Below, piece by piece: positions 1 to 11,075 of a DNA stretch of 64,000 nt. The DNA is from Clavelina lepadiformis (Eukaryota; Chordata; Ascidiacea; Aplousobranchia; Clavelinidae), in assembly GCF_947623445.1 (NCBI RefSeq), contig NC_135245.1, positions 18,979,501 to 19,043,500 of the forward strand. Direction: 5' to 3'. Within the stretch, counting starts at the first letter, position 1; the number at the start of each line of letters is the position of its first letter. Under the pieces are notes generated by a model. That model made no database searches. It was not told the DNA's origin and saw only the letters and a list, made by a program, of their open reading frames with translations. The position numbers were made by a program, and so were the translations under genes.

Positions 1-1172
1 CTTTTTGCATTCCAATGGTGTGGCGTGAACCCCAAGATCACACGACTGACTGCTACTTTTGCATGGTAAATATGAAAGGTGTTGGCAGGAAGAGCCGACT
101 AATGCTTTCTTATCCAAGTATACCATCAGCTATACGACCTGTTCCGCACTCTGATAGATTCCCTCCTCCAGTCTTTAGTGGTTTTACATTTTCTGAAGAT
201 GAGGAAACTGAATCGGAAAGGGAAGAGGTTATGGAAATTGAGTATAAAAGAACAGATACAGAATCTGTTAATCAATCAGAACTGAATGACTTAGTACGTG
301 ATTTAGATTTGTCCAAGCAAGAAGCTCAGCTCTTAGCCTCCAGACTCAAGGAAAAACAGGTTCTAGATCAATCTGTAAAGGTTTCCTTTTTTCGAAAAAG
401 AGAAGAACTCTTTCTTCCCTATTTTTCAGAGGAAAATATGCTGGTATATTGCAACGATATACCTGGTCTTCTCGAACAACTGGGTATCTCCTCGTATGAT
501 CCAGAACAATGGCGATTGTTTTTGGACAGTACTAAGCACAGCCTCAAGTGTGTCCTTTTACACAATGGAAATGTTTATGAAGCTGTTCCAGTTGGTCACT
601 CCACTGTCTTAAAGGAATGGCATGATGACATCAGAATTGTTATGGATTTGCTCAGATAACATGAGCACAACTGGATCATTTGTGTTAACCTCAAAATGGT
701 TAGTTTTCTGCTAGGTCAGCAAAAAGGATACACTAAATTTCTCTGTTATCTATGCATGTGGGATAGCAGAGCAACTGAAAAACATTGGACACAGAAGGAG
801 CGGCCCTTACGTGAAACATTTCAAGTTGGCATGCCTAATGTAACACACAACCCAATCGTAAGCAGAGACAAAATTGTTTTTCCGCCCCTGCACATCAAAC
901 TAGGTCTCATAACACCGTTTGTTAAAGCTCTAAATCTTGACAATGAATCCTTTCATCATCTTCTTTACACTTTCCCTGCTTTGTCATATGATAAAATTAA
1001 AGCAGCAAACTCAAAAAGCGTACAAACGCAGAAGTTATTGGATTTCCATCATTCTTTTCAATGTCATTTTGCAAAAAAACTCGCTTATTACATGTATTTT
1101 ACCAGCAAAAATGTTCTTTGTTACATTTTTTCAAACATTTGGTGCCTAATTGTCTGTAAATACAAATGCTAG
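1..1172 (+). pseudogene. Transposon-like invertebrate ORF, 5' incomplete, one nonsense codon
   Basis: The frame is open from the window edge (codons from position 3) to a TAA at 657-659. It continues in the same frame to a stop near 1172, so one base change separates two otherwise contiguous halves. The first half begins with PMVWREPQDH and a C-x2-C pair (DCYFC), then the PSAIRPVPHSD stretch. The second half reads HEHNWIICVNLKMVSFLLGQ, then a second Cys motif (FLCYLCMWDSRA) and LPPLHIKLGL-like residues. I recall this architecture from a multicopy protein family in Hydra, arthropods and other invertebrates that behaves like a mobile element; that recall is not checked here. The usual conserved C-terminal part is missing after about 1010, where similarity fades into low-complexity sequence. 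No terminal repeats were found. It is most likely a dead copy. Confidence 0.65.
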
Positions 1173-2745
1173 TGGTAACACAATAATTTCTGGGAACCTA
1201 TTTTTGTTTTGAGGTTGGTTATTCGACTATAAGCAAGAACGTCATTTGACAAATCATGTAATTTTCAGAAAATTTGAATTTAGTAAAGAAAAAAATAAAA
1301 AATCTCATTTTGCAAAAAATTTACACCTTGCAGAAAAAAACTAAGGTCAGATTCGGATTCAGCGCCCCCAAATTAGGTAAGAACAAGTGTTGGTAGAAAT
1401 GCAACAAAATTTTTGTTGACCAGTGTAATGAATGAATCTGTTACGTGGGGAATTTGATTAAATATACACAATGTTGTTCGACAAAACAAAAATGTGCGGA
1501 ATCGAGCCTGAGCACGAACGTCATCAAATTGTGTTGTCAAGACCCGCAGCTTTTCTCTCGGAGATACCAAGGACGTTAACGCCCATATCTCTGCAGATAA
1601 AATTAAAGGAACAAATAAAAAACAGAATATCAACTTGCAATTGGAGAAACAATAACAAGAAATAAGTTAATTATAACAGATACGTACAGTGTTGATTGGC
1701 ATAAAAATTTTGAGATATTAAAAACATTGTGATATTCGTTTGTTTATAATTGTCTCTTTTCCTCCTAGTTTTATCAAAGAATAAATTTTATATTTAAATA
1801 TCCAGATCAACGGTATTAATTCATTTTCGTTTTCATGAAAAATATATTATTTAAGACATGTCAACGTTTAATTAATAAAATATTTATACCGGCCATTGTA
1901 ACAATTAGTGCAACCTTTTTTTTTGTAAGACAAATGCTATTATTACAACGGTAATTTATTTAACCATCATGCTACACATACCTAACAGTCCTACCGATGT
2001 TTATGCAACTCCCGTCATTTTCTGTAAATATCCGAACTGGAGTCTATACAAGTGGACTCTTACACCGACACCGTGAGCCGCAGGATGGTTGGATGATTTT
2101 GATTTGTACGGAGTAGAGCGTGAAAATCCGGGAGTGCAGGAACTCTATATTTATTTCAATTCGGAATCTTCGACTAGAATCACTAAAACACCAAACGCAG
2201 TGGGGCCACCACAATCCTGCATAAAAAGCTAATAGTACCCACCAAACATGTTACAAAAAAAACACGCGCGACGCACGTGCTCAAGTGGGCCGTTTCACAG
2301 CGACAATCCTGATAGTGTGTCTCAGGCACAGTGTAGGCTATGTCACTTCGTCAAGTACAGTTTAAAAATGCTGTATTACATTTGAAAAAGTCGCGGCTCT
2401 TGGACTTGTTAGTACCAAATGTTAGTTATTGACATTTTTAGTCTGGAATAGTGAAGCTAAGTAAAGAAAGATTGCAACAATGCAGCGTCCACACCTTTGA
2501 CTGTGCTTGCCTTGTAACGGTTTTAACACTCAGCAGTGTAGGAAGCCCAGCCAAGCGTGACTTACCTTGCTAGGATATCAGGCTTTAGTCAGTGTGTTAA
2601 GACACAATTGTTTGTTTTCTTGCTGTTTCTGGTTAATATTTAATAGAAATCACACCATTTTATGTAGATACATTGCGCTGTTGCGTCATCTATCAACTTG
2701 TAATAAGCAAACTTTTATGGGAAACAATTTTCTATCTTATTTAAA

Positions 2746-5700
2746 ATGAGTTCAGCAGATACAGATAGCTCTAAAGTTATCGATGCTCCCATTTTTATAC
2801 CAAACAGACAAGACATAAGTTTAGTCGAAGACACAAAAACAGAAAAAGAGGTGGCTCGTGAATTTTTGCGATGTCAATTGGATGTAAGTTGAAACCGGGC
2901 ACTCGATACGTAAATGATTTGTTTTATTGTCATGCTTTGGGTCTATTTCGCTATAAAAAACAAAATCACATGTATTTTGTGAAGGTATTATCGCTGTAGT
3001 CATCAGTTCGACAAACTATACCAGTACAAATATTGTAAAACAGAATTGAGAATTTATGAATTTCTCTAAGAAACTTAACCTGATGCAATTACGTTCATTT
3101 TTAACGCGCAGATAAAATAATAGTGTTACACTCGCTTGAGATATTGATGAATTGAAACTATACGTTTCAGTTATAGCTACACAACATACATCTCTTATAC
3201 CAGCGGTCGGGAAACTTTTGGTTAAGAGAGCCATGAAAGCTACATATTTCTAATTGTGCTTCCGTGAGAGCCGTATAATATTTTTCAACACTTAATGCAA
3301 CTGACGTGTGCATTTTTAAGCAAAACCAACAACTTTAGACAACGGTAAATGTCTGAATTTACTCTTTAATAACATTCTTCTTACTGTTAATGCGACTTAC
3401 ACTTACAGAAAAAGTTTTATTCGTAATAACTTTGCTAAGAAGTGCCAGCTTAGATTAATTATCTGCGAGCCGGATACCCTCACCAAAAGAGCCACATCTG
3501 GCTGGCGAACCATAGGTTCCCGACCTCTGACCTGTACAATCGCATCCTTTTCAATGTAGTTATATGATAATGATGGCTTGATTATATTTTTTTATATTGG
3601 ATATAGACCTATTACTCTATAAAGTTACTTTCTTGGCAGGTAATTTATTTAAATTGACATAAGTCTTGCAAGCGATTATATGTATTTAGGTAAGACTATG
3701 CTTACGTGCATGGCCGTGGTAACAGAGTGACAACTATTTGGTAGGACTGGGACGAGTCTTTTTTCCTCGGAGATTTGGGTGACGTGCTTAAAAAGTGGAT
3801 GAACTGGAAAGAACATTTACCACGAGTCGAACCATTTTATGCGATAAAGTGCAACTACGCACAACCTGTCGTCCGGTTTTTAGCCGCTCTTGGTGCTGGA
3901 TTTGACTGTGCAAGTCAGGTATAAGAAATATAACTTGTGTCTTGTGTCATAATCTTGTGTCGTTTTCGTTGCAAATTACAAAACTATACTACGTTTATTG
4001 GTTTTCTATCCGTATGTTTGCAAAACAATTGATGTTTGCCTTATTTAGAATGAGCTTGCGTTAGCTTTGGAATGTGGGGTTGACCCTGGGAAGATAGTTT
4101 ATGCTCATACTCAAAAATTTCTCACACATCTTCAATATGCCAAGGAGAATCAAGTATCTTTAATGACTTGTGATAGCGTTTACGAACTTGAAAAGATCAA
4201 AAGAATTTACCCAAATGCCAGGTATAAGAAAACTACTGTTTGAAAATTTTTTCAGATCAACTTGCATAGCCAAACATAGTTCTTCGTAACTGATATTTAT
4301 TGCGCGTTGCCAAATGTTAAGTTAAATGTGTTAAGGCGGTTTCGACATTTCTTTGTTTTCATGTGTAACGCCATATACATAATTAATCTTAGACTTCTAC
4401 TGAGGATCAAAAGCAACAAAGAAGAAGCTGTGTGTTCACGCGGAGATAAATTTGGAGTTGACGTAAAGCAAGCAAAGAAGTTGATTGCACAAGCAAAGCA
4501 TATGGAACTAAACATGGTTGGAATATGGTAAGTATAAGTGGAAATATCAGCTCAAAAGGAATGATATGGGCATAGCTTTAACATTCCGACCATAAACTTA
4601 TGGTTTACAAAATTTTTTGTTCAATCAATATCAATTGTGTTGTGATAAAGTTTTCATACTGGTCAACGAAATGGATGCACCAACGCTGGAGCTTTCCCGA
4701 AAGCGATTGGAGACGCCAAAACATTGTTCGATTTTGCAAAGACAGTCGGATTTAAGTTCGATGTGTTGGATATTGGAGGAGGCTTTCCTGGTTCTGACGA
4801 TGCGCCAGTCAAATTTTCCGAGGTTACTCAAGCACAGTATATTCATTTTGGTGAAACTTAAAGTTTTGTCATTTGAAACTACAAACATCTGGTTTCCACC
4901 TACAGTGTAAAAGCCATTTAAAAGGTTTAAATTTTCTTGTGTGCAGTAGAAGTGAAACGAACGGAACGAACGAAGTAAAAGAAGTTAAAAGTTTAAAAAG
5001 TCTGTTTTACAGCAATCGCTAACCTTAGAGAATACACGTAAATACACATAAGTTCCTTATTCAGTCTTACAAAGAATGTGTTATGTATATTGCATGTCAC
5101 CTAAAACTGAAGTTTTCAAATGTCATTCGCCATGCTGTGAATGAATATTTTCCTGATGTGAATGAAGTGAGAATTATTGCTGAACCTGGAAGGTATTTTG
5201 TTGACACTGCGTTTAAGCTTATGACCAATGTTGTTGGAAAAAGGAAACTGGAAGGTAGGCTTATAGATATCACAATCTTTAATCAGTTATAGATCATGAA
5301 ATTGCCTAAAACTACATGGGATAAAAATTGAAATTAAATCTAAAAAAAAAACACATGAAACCAAACACAGTAAAATTTTTGGTTATGACCTAATTCGCTA
5401 TTATTTCATATAAAGTAAACTTTAAAACGTTACTTTAAAATTTTGATTGTTTAAGGTAAACTTGATTACTTTGTTGGCGACGGAATATATGGTGCATTTA
5501 ACGCAGTTATAGCGGAACAAAAGTTTTCCTTCCCCAAACCCCTTGAGGTGAAACAGGTTATGTTTAAAATATACATCTATAGATGTCCTATAAAATCATA
5601 TAAAAATCATGTATAGTTGAAACTTCTATTTCTGTTTAATTTATGACACATTATGCATTTCTTAAGGATGTTGCTGACGATGAAAACAAACCATTATCCA

Positions 5701-6069
5701 GTAAAATTTACGGAATAAGCTGCGATGGAGGAGACATCATCAACGAAAGCGTCATGATAAGGGAGCTTCAAGTTGGGGAATGGCTAATTTGGGAAAGTAG
5801 GCTTTGTTTTATGTTGTTCGTGACTAAATAGCGCATATTTAAATGTGCTAATATTGAACATACGATAGTGAGTCATTTGTGTGACTCCATGTCATTTGGC
5901 TATGTTGTAATTGTAAATTACTGGTTTTCAATTATATCAAAATGTCATACATGTGTATCAAACAAGATACTTTCTAGATATGGGCGCTTACACGGTTCTC
6001 GTCTCATATGGATTCAATGGATTTGTAACTTACAAAGCAAAATACTTCATTCGGATTTCTGACTGGTAA
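2746..6069 (+). CDS. Ornithine decarboxylase-family protein, nine exons
   Basis: Group IV PLP-dependent decarboxylase; ODC converts ornithine to putrescine in the cytosol. Exons: 2746-2883, 3745-3918, 4049-4221, 4393-4527, 4651-about 4831, about 5113-5254, 5456-5556, 5667-5796, 5978-6069, giving about 421 residues (vertebrate ODC is 461). Visible motifs in order: PFYAIKCN with the PLP lysine near residue 81, FDCAS, DIGGGFPGS (phosphate-binding glycines), AEPGRY, SCDGGD (catalytic Cys-Asp) and NMGAYTV. Oddities: canonical HVGSGC reads HTGQRNGC, which has two extra residues and loses the PLP-contacting serine. IIYANPCK reads IVYAHTQK. The protein stops soon after the barrel with no PEST-like degradation tail. 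Junction 5/6 is uncertain: the in-frame join needs a GC donor at 4832, while the nearby GT (4837) breaks frame. It could be a true ODC, a paralogue or an antizyme-inhibitor-like protein; retained Lys and Cys favour an active enzyme. Confidence 0.85.
3201..3529. mobile_element. hAT-type non-autonomous MITE in ODC intron 1
   Basis: The left end CAGCGGTCGGGAAAC and the inverted right end GGTTCCCGACCTCTG match at about 13 of 15 positions. Just inside are GAGCC/GGCTC-type repeats resembling the subterminal repeats of hAT MITEs. There is no coding capacity. The flanking octamers TCTTATAC and ACCTGTAC agree at only five of eight positions, so the target duplication is decayed or the boundary is off by a few bases. 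Confidence 0.6.
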
Positions 6070-7038
6070 GCTAAGTTTATTCGTTTTACAATGATTGATT
6101 GATTGATTAATTTTGTTTTAATAACATGGATTTTGTTTATATTTTTTAAGGAATGAATTTTGCAATATCACCAAAAGGAAACATGATGTTACAAAAAACT
6201 CTCAGAACGTAATAATTTTGTAAAGATTGAATAACACCTCGGGCTGGACCTGACGACAATTTGTAAAAGTACTGATTTATTTTTCTGCTTGTAATGTAAT
6301 AACTTTGAAGGTTAAGACACTTATATAAACTAATTGTAGCTAGTATTAGGTTTGTGGCTTTCTGGTGTCCAATTTCGAGTATAAAAACATATAAAATTTG
6401 TCTCAATGCATTATTCTCTTGTTATAATTTAATAATATTTTCTAATACAAATACTTGGAAATATCAGGAAAAAGTTGACTAAAAGAGAATGTTTATATAT
6501 ACAGCTATTAATTTAGCCAAAGAATCTCTGATTGGTTCAATTTTGCTTTGTATTGTATAGTGCCAATACCTTGCAAAAATGCAAATTGACATAACAATGA
6601 TTTATTGGAGCATTCCTTTGAAAAAAATTAAAATTTTCTTCGTCTGCTGCGTTCAGCTTTAAAATGTTTAATATATTTGCTAATGACCAGGTATGTTGTT
6701 ACTTAAGCATGAATCTTTCAGGTTAGTAAAAATTTAAAAGGTTCGTAAATATTTCGTAATATACCATGCAGGTTCCTGCAGCCCGCCTACAAAAAAGTGC
6801 GCTAACTATTAAGCACAGGTAACTCTGTAACCGGCTAAAAACTGAATTTCATATCTGGCTGTTGGACAGGATGGATTCATGATCCTAGAATCTATCGTAA
6901 TCACGACTTTACTAATAAATGAGATTTTAAATGTACAGTAGTGTAATAAACAACTCAAAGAGCAGTTGTTAAATGTCCTGTAAACGTAGCGGTTGCGTTA
7001 TAGTAAAACAGATCTCTATACGTTGCCATGGAATAGAA
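6070..7038. other. Intergenic, no gene seen
   Basis: AT-rich sequence downstream of the ODC-like gene. The only structure noted is a short GATT tandem run at about 6092-6108. No exon with supporting splice sites was found on either strand. Confidence 0.5.
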
Positions 7039-7277
7039 CAGGGGTTCCCAACCTTTTTTGCTGCTCGTACCCCTTTGTCAGGTCGGAGTATTCTTCGTAC
7101 CCCCAAAAAAATTCTGATGGAATTTTTCATATACATATTGCTAAATTAAATTTCTTTTATAGCTCAATTAAACGTTAAACCGGTATTTCACAGAAAAATG
7201 CAAAAATCATAATTTGTGGCCCAAGAATCTTCGTACTCCTTGGTGTTCAATCTCGTACCCCCAGTTGGGAACCCCTG
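7039..7277. mobile_element. hAT MITE with perfect 8-bp target duplication
   Basis: A 239-bp element bounded by CAGGGGTTCCCAAC (7039-7052) and its exact reverse complement GTTGGGAACCCCTG (7264-7277). Both sides carry the octamer GAATAGAA (7031-7038 and 7278-7285), the 8-bp target duplication expected of hAT transposases. The interior is AT-rich with inverted copies of a TCGTACCCC motif near each end and encodes nothing. The intact ends and duplication suggest a comparatively young insertion. Confidence 0.9.
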
Positions 7278-7685
7278 GAATAGAAGATATTCTTGACTGT
7301 CTTTATAAGTTCTCGTGATACTTGGGCGGTCCAGTTGGGTGATGATGTTAACATGGGTTCTGTTTAACAATTATGAACAAATTATGCAAAGAATCTCAGG
7401 CATCATAACTTGCATATGATAGTAATAAGGCGCAATGTAGAATTGCATTAACACTATGTGTATGCTGTTTACTTTCAACATTATCTTGCACACCATGAAG
7501 AAGGCTGTATAAGTCCTGACTGTTTAATGTATACAGATCTTTGTTTTACTATATTTACTTAAATACTTGTTTTACTTAATTGTTTCCGATTGAAACTTTA
7601 CTCTGCTTTATCTGTTTCATAATTGTAACAAAAAAAACTTTTTGAAACACAGCGATTAATTTCTGTAAACCTTAATTTAATTCTT

Positions 7686-9352
7686 TACACGAAGCCAACT
7701 TTGGAACGTTTTTGAAATCACGTTGATATTTCGGTACATCTTGCAAGCCAATGTGAATGAAATTTCCTACAAAACATATGTTTTCAACAAAATATACAGT
7801 ATAATTACAATTGCAGGTTGCAATTAACATCATCTTTAGTATAGCAAGAACAAATTGCTTAATGATTTCTTAATTAAGATGAACAAAGAAAAAAATAAAA
7901 CTGATACTTAACCTCTTCGCTTAAGATGATAAAAAATTAATGGATAAAAAGGCTTGATACACTTTCTTTACAAAGTTTTTATTTTTTCCACAAAAATCAA
8001 TTCACCTTAACCCAAAAACTAAAACCTGTCTGTCTGTCTGCATAAAAATTCAATTATAGGTACAAGAAACTACCGTGTTGGGCCATTTAACATATCTGTT
8101 GCAGCGGTACGGATTTGTTTTTTTTAAAACATCGAAAATCACCTTTTCCGCACAAAATGTGCAATGATTAAAACCAAAACTACAAATGCGACAACTCCAA
8201 TCACAATCCCCACAAGAAAAAAAGTTTGTATCTGAATACACGATTGAGGAGGCGAATTGGTTTGCGGCGGAGAAAGTAGCGGAGAAACACAGAATCCACT
8301 GACAATGGAAGATGGACCGGCTCCCGCGCATGAATATGCTTGGATCTGAATATTAGGCAGATAATAATTTATAAATGAATTTGATTTTAAAGACACAAGA
8401 GAAATATTAATAGGTATCATAACAAGCAAAAAGGCTTAAAATTATCTCTACCGTCATATTAACAGTTAAGTTGTGTCCGTGAAGGTCAAGTGGAGCAATA
8501 ACCATGAGTCTTTGCTCTGTTGGGAAACTTGACTGGGAAATATTTGAGAAAGTAACAGAAGTTGACGAATTTTCACTTAAAACGTCGATCTGTGATCTAA
8601 AGAATTATACTGTATAATGTATTAATGTTAGTGTGAACACACTTTTTAACAAACTAAATTGCTTTTAAGTTTAAAGCAAACAATATCACAAACTACTTTA
8701 TAATGAAATACGTTAAAATCTGAACCGTCATGGATCCATTCCACAACGCATTCTTGACTTGCTTGTTCCGTTTGGTTCTTCACAAAAGCTGTGGTGACTG
8801 GACCAGGTAACCCGTAACCAGTTGTAGCACTTATGGTGTTGCTGGTGAGTTGAAAAGATGGAAAATCATTAGCGCTTAGAGTGGCCTAAAGCAAAAACAA
8901 TCTATTTACACACTATAGTTTATCGATAGAAACGATCAGTTTCTAACTACAATTATTATATTGCAATAAAATACCAATAACGTAGAATTTCTTAACATTG
9001 AATTGACATTACTTCGATTGAATAAACACTTCTCGGCGTCAAATTTGCAAGTGTATAATACTGCCAGTTGAGAATTTAATGAAGAGTTTAGTGGGAAACT
9101 TTTCCGAATAAAAGTGAACTGAAATAAAAAGATTATTAACCATAGCCTGTTAACCATGCTGTTAATCTAAAGATAAGTTACAGTAAATTAAAACGTTTTC
9201 TGATTTTTCAAGAAACTTCGAATTACTTAACTTGAACTTACAAAAACATAAACCTAATTCATTCAAAGTTTGAAAAACGCCGCTGAATAGTTTTGGTTCC
9301 CAGATGATTGTGACAGAAGTTCCATCACAAAACTCACGACTTACGTTAATTT
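7686..9352 (-). pseudogene. Truncated, frame-broken copy of the lectin/FN3 receptor gene
   Basis: Paralogue of the gene at 15203-20302, lacking the signal peptide and all lectin exons. Matching exons: about 9246-9352 (first FN3 half, FCDGTSVTIIWEPKLFSG), 9013-9118, 8697-8885, 8452-8589 and 8143-8345 (end of FN3-2 plus membrane span GIVIGVVAFVVLVLIIAHFV). The last three are open and those at 8697 and 8452 have exactly the same lengths (189 and 138 nt) as in the intact gene. Exon 9013-9118 is 106 nt instead of 105, with small indels inside, so the frame cannot be kept. The GTAGGT donor used in the intact copy is absent. Intron sequence around 8380-8450 is nearly identical to 16690-16770, implying recent duplication. 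A possible tail exon near 7686-7768 reads QDVPKYQRDFKNV before a stop. It could still be transcribed. Confidence 0.7.
8027..8041. repeat. TGTC/TCTG microsatellite
   Basis: Three to four copies of a CTGT tetranucleotide in the region downstream of the truncated receptor copy. Confidence 0.6.
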
Positions 9353-9391
9353 CTTACGTCGTCTGTGCTGGTACTACCTTTTAAAATCGAC

Positions 9392-9463
9392 GCCTTTATG
9401 GCGCAACGGTAGTGCGACTGACTCCAAATCAGAAAGTGGCGTGTTCAAATCAGGTCCGGACCA
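9392..9463 (+). pseudogene. tRNA-Trp pseudogene (CCA anticodon loop kept)
   Basis: It aligns without gaps to the intact tRNA-Trp at 10124-10195 over the D arm (TGGCGCAACGGTAG), anticodon loop (GACTCCAAATC) and T arm (GCGTGTTCAAATCA), with scattered substitutions. The 5' (GCCTTTA) and 3' (CCGGACC) acceptor strands do not pair, so a functional cloverleaf is not expected. It may instead be the head of a tRNA-Trp-derived SINE. Confidence 0.75.
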
Positions 9464-9634
9464 CTTCATGTTTTGGTACTGACGAGCGCTGGACGAATGA
9501 ACCTAAGTGGTCATTTACATCAGTGCAAATGTTCTGGGATCGATATTTTAAAGTCTTGAACTTGAAATATTTTCAATTTTATTACCTGATGAAGATATCA
9601 GTGTTGATTAAAGAAGTTCGTGTTAGACGATTTG

Positions 9635-9700
9635 TAGCTCGCGATAGTAATCGCAGGACTCGGAGCGAATGATCCAGGGTTCAGATCCCCCTGCAGTGGA
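9635..9700 (+). repeat. tRNA-derived SINE head fragment
   Basis: An A-box-like stretch (TGTAGCTCGCGATAGTAAT) is followed about 35 nt later by a good pol III B box (GGGTTCAGATCCCC). The acceptor stem is not recoverable. It is one of several tRNA-like units between 9390 and 11400. Confidence 0.5.
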
Positions 9701-9787
9701 ATGGTTGTATCTCTATGTTTGCAAACTTTACAACTGATGCATGTACGTTGGTCACATATGCTACACAACATCGTTTGCTTGTCCCGC

Positions 9788-10020
9788 TTTGTAACTCGTG
9801 TGATTCGACACTGCACTTGGTTTGGTTGGTTCCGGGTTCGATTCCCCACTATTGGGTGAATAAAACGTAATCAGCTTCGTCTACAGTCGGAAGAATTAAA
9901 TCCTTGATCTCTCAAACTGAGGCGCCTACCAGATCAGGGACGCGGGCTAGCGCTCGAATTTCGAACTTCTATACCAACAGAATATAAATTTGAAAATCAA
10001 AGCAAAGTGAAAATATGTAT
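9788..10020 (+). repeat. tRNA-derived SINE copy with AT-rich tail
   Basis: The head reads GTAACTCGTGTGATTCGACA and has the B box GGGTTCGATTCCCC (near 9834-9847). It aligns with the unit at 11076-11145, which shares CTCGTGTG, TTCGA and ACTGCACT. The tail contains an ATAAATTTGAAAATCAAAGC-like segment resembling one near 11290-11320. Confidence 0.5.
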
Positions 10021-10123
10021 TTAACATCATCGTACAAACTACGCTTTCTAGGATCAAGACATAAAGTTTGTATTTATTGCATGTATACGTTTTAGATCTT
10101 GCTACAACGTTTGTCAACATGAC

Positions 10124-10195
10124 GACTCCGTGGCGCAACGGTAGCGCGTCTGACTCCAGATCAGAAGGTTGCGTGTTCAAATCACGTCGGGGTCA
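10124..10195 (+). tRNA. tRNA-Trp (CCA)
   Basis: A 72-nt cloverleaf. Acceptor stem GACTCCG pairs with CGGGGTC (one G-U), followed by discriminator A at 10195. D arm TGGCGCAACGGTAGCGC is standard. Anticodon stem TCTGA/TCAGA closes loop CTCCAGA, with anticodon CCA at 10156-10158. T arm GCGTG-TTCAAAT-CACGT is intact. No intron is present and no CCA is encoded. From the D arm to the 3' end it matches the widely conserved animal tRNA-Trp almost exactly, so it looks functional. A weak T-rich stretch follows from 10196. Confidence 0.95.
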
Positions 10196-10412
10196 TTTAA
10201 TTATTTTATCTCAGTATTATGATATTCACGAACGATTTCAAGTCAATTCAATTTCTGGAGAGTTTAATCGAAGAAGATACATCTATAACAATTAAACTCA
10301 GGATGACCCAACCAACATCTGGATTGAACAATCCTTGGGCTCAATTATTCTCTGATTCATCGTACGATGTTCGAGTTGTCCAGAGTTGAATCGACCGTGA
10401 GTTGAAATGAAC

Positions 10413-10724
10413 GGGCAGTCGGGCGGTCGGGCGGTCGGGCGGTCGGGCGGTCGGGCGGTCGGGCGGTCGGGCGGTCGGGCGGTCGGGCGGTCGGGCGGTC
10501 GGGCGGTCGGGCGGTCGGGCGGTCGGGCGGTCGGGCGGTCGGGCGGTCGGGCGGTCGGGCGGTCGGGCGGTCGGGCGGTCGGGCGGTCGGGCGGTCGGGC
10601 GGTCGGGCGGTCGGGCGGTCGGGCGGTCGGGCGGTCGGGCGGTCGGGCGGTCGGGCGGTCGGGCGGTCGGGCGGTCGGGCGGTCGGGCGGTCGGGCGGTC
10701 GGGCGGTCGGGCGGTCGGGCAGTC
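10413..10724. repeat. Octanucleotide satellite, 39 copies of GGGCGGTC
   Basis: 312 bp is exactly 39 units of 8 bp. Units 2 to 38 are perfect GGGCGGTC. The first (10413-10420) and last (10717-10724) are both GGGCAGTC. The unit has no stop in any frame, so long artificial ORFs run through both strands (repeating PTARPPDR on the minus strand); I do not regard these as genes. GGG tracts recur every 8 nt, which could permit G-quadruplexes on the plus strand. It is strikingly GC- and CpG-rich for this AT-rich locus. Confidence 0.97.
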
Positions 10725-11075
10725 GGCCACCCTGACGAACAAAGAGTTACACGCAGAGCAGGAGCAAAGCATACTTCATAGAAATGATCGCGCCTTCCGT
10801 CATCGACATCGGTGCAAACGTTCCGGCTTTTATTCTTCACAAACATAAACTTATTTTTCTTTCAACTGGTGTGATCATGGAATCTGTATGAATAGTTGAT
10901 GATTAGGCCAGACGCGTTGTTGCTCGCGACCTGTGTTACAGAAATCGGAGCAAGAAGTACCCAGTTCAGCTCTCTGTGCAGCCACATGGCCTGTGTCTTT
11001 CCATTTTCAAAATTTAACAACTTAGGCTTCGTCGTCGGCTATATACGTTACACCACATTGTATGCATGTGCAGCT

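Noticed and set aside
8050..8331. ORF on the minus strand beginning MRGSRSIF, also seen at 16228-16605
   Set aside because: Both are alternative-frame readings of the receptor membrane exon and its copy; the FN3/membrane frame is supported by splice phases.
10413..10724. Possible CRISPR-like array
   Set aside because: Units are directly adjacent 8-mers without spacers, in an intron-bearing eukaryotic sequence.
10298..10846. Long minus-strand ORF of repeating PTARPPDR, with shadows on the plus strand
   Set aside because: It is created by the 8-bp satellite, whose unit has no stop in any frame. There is no start context, splice sites or unique domain.
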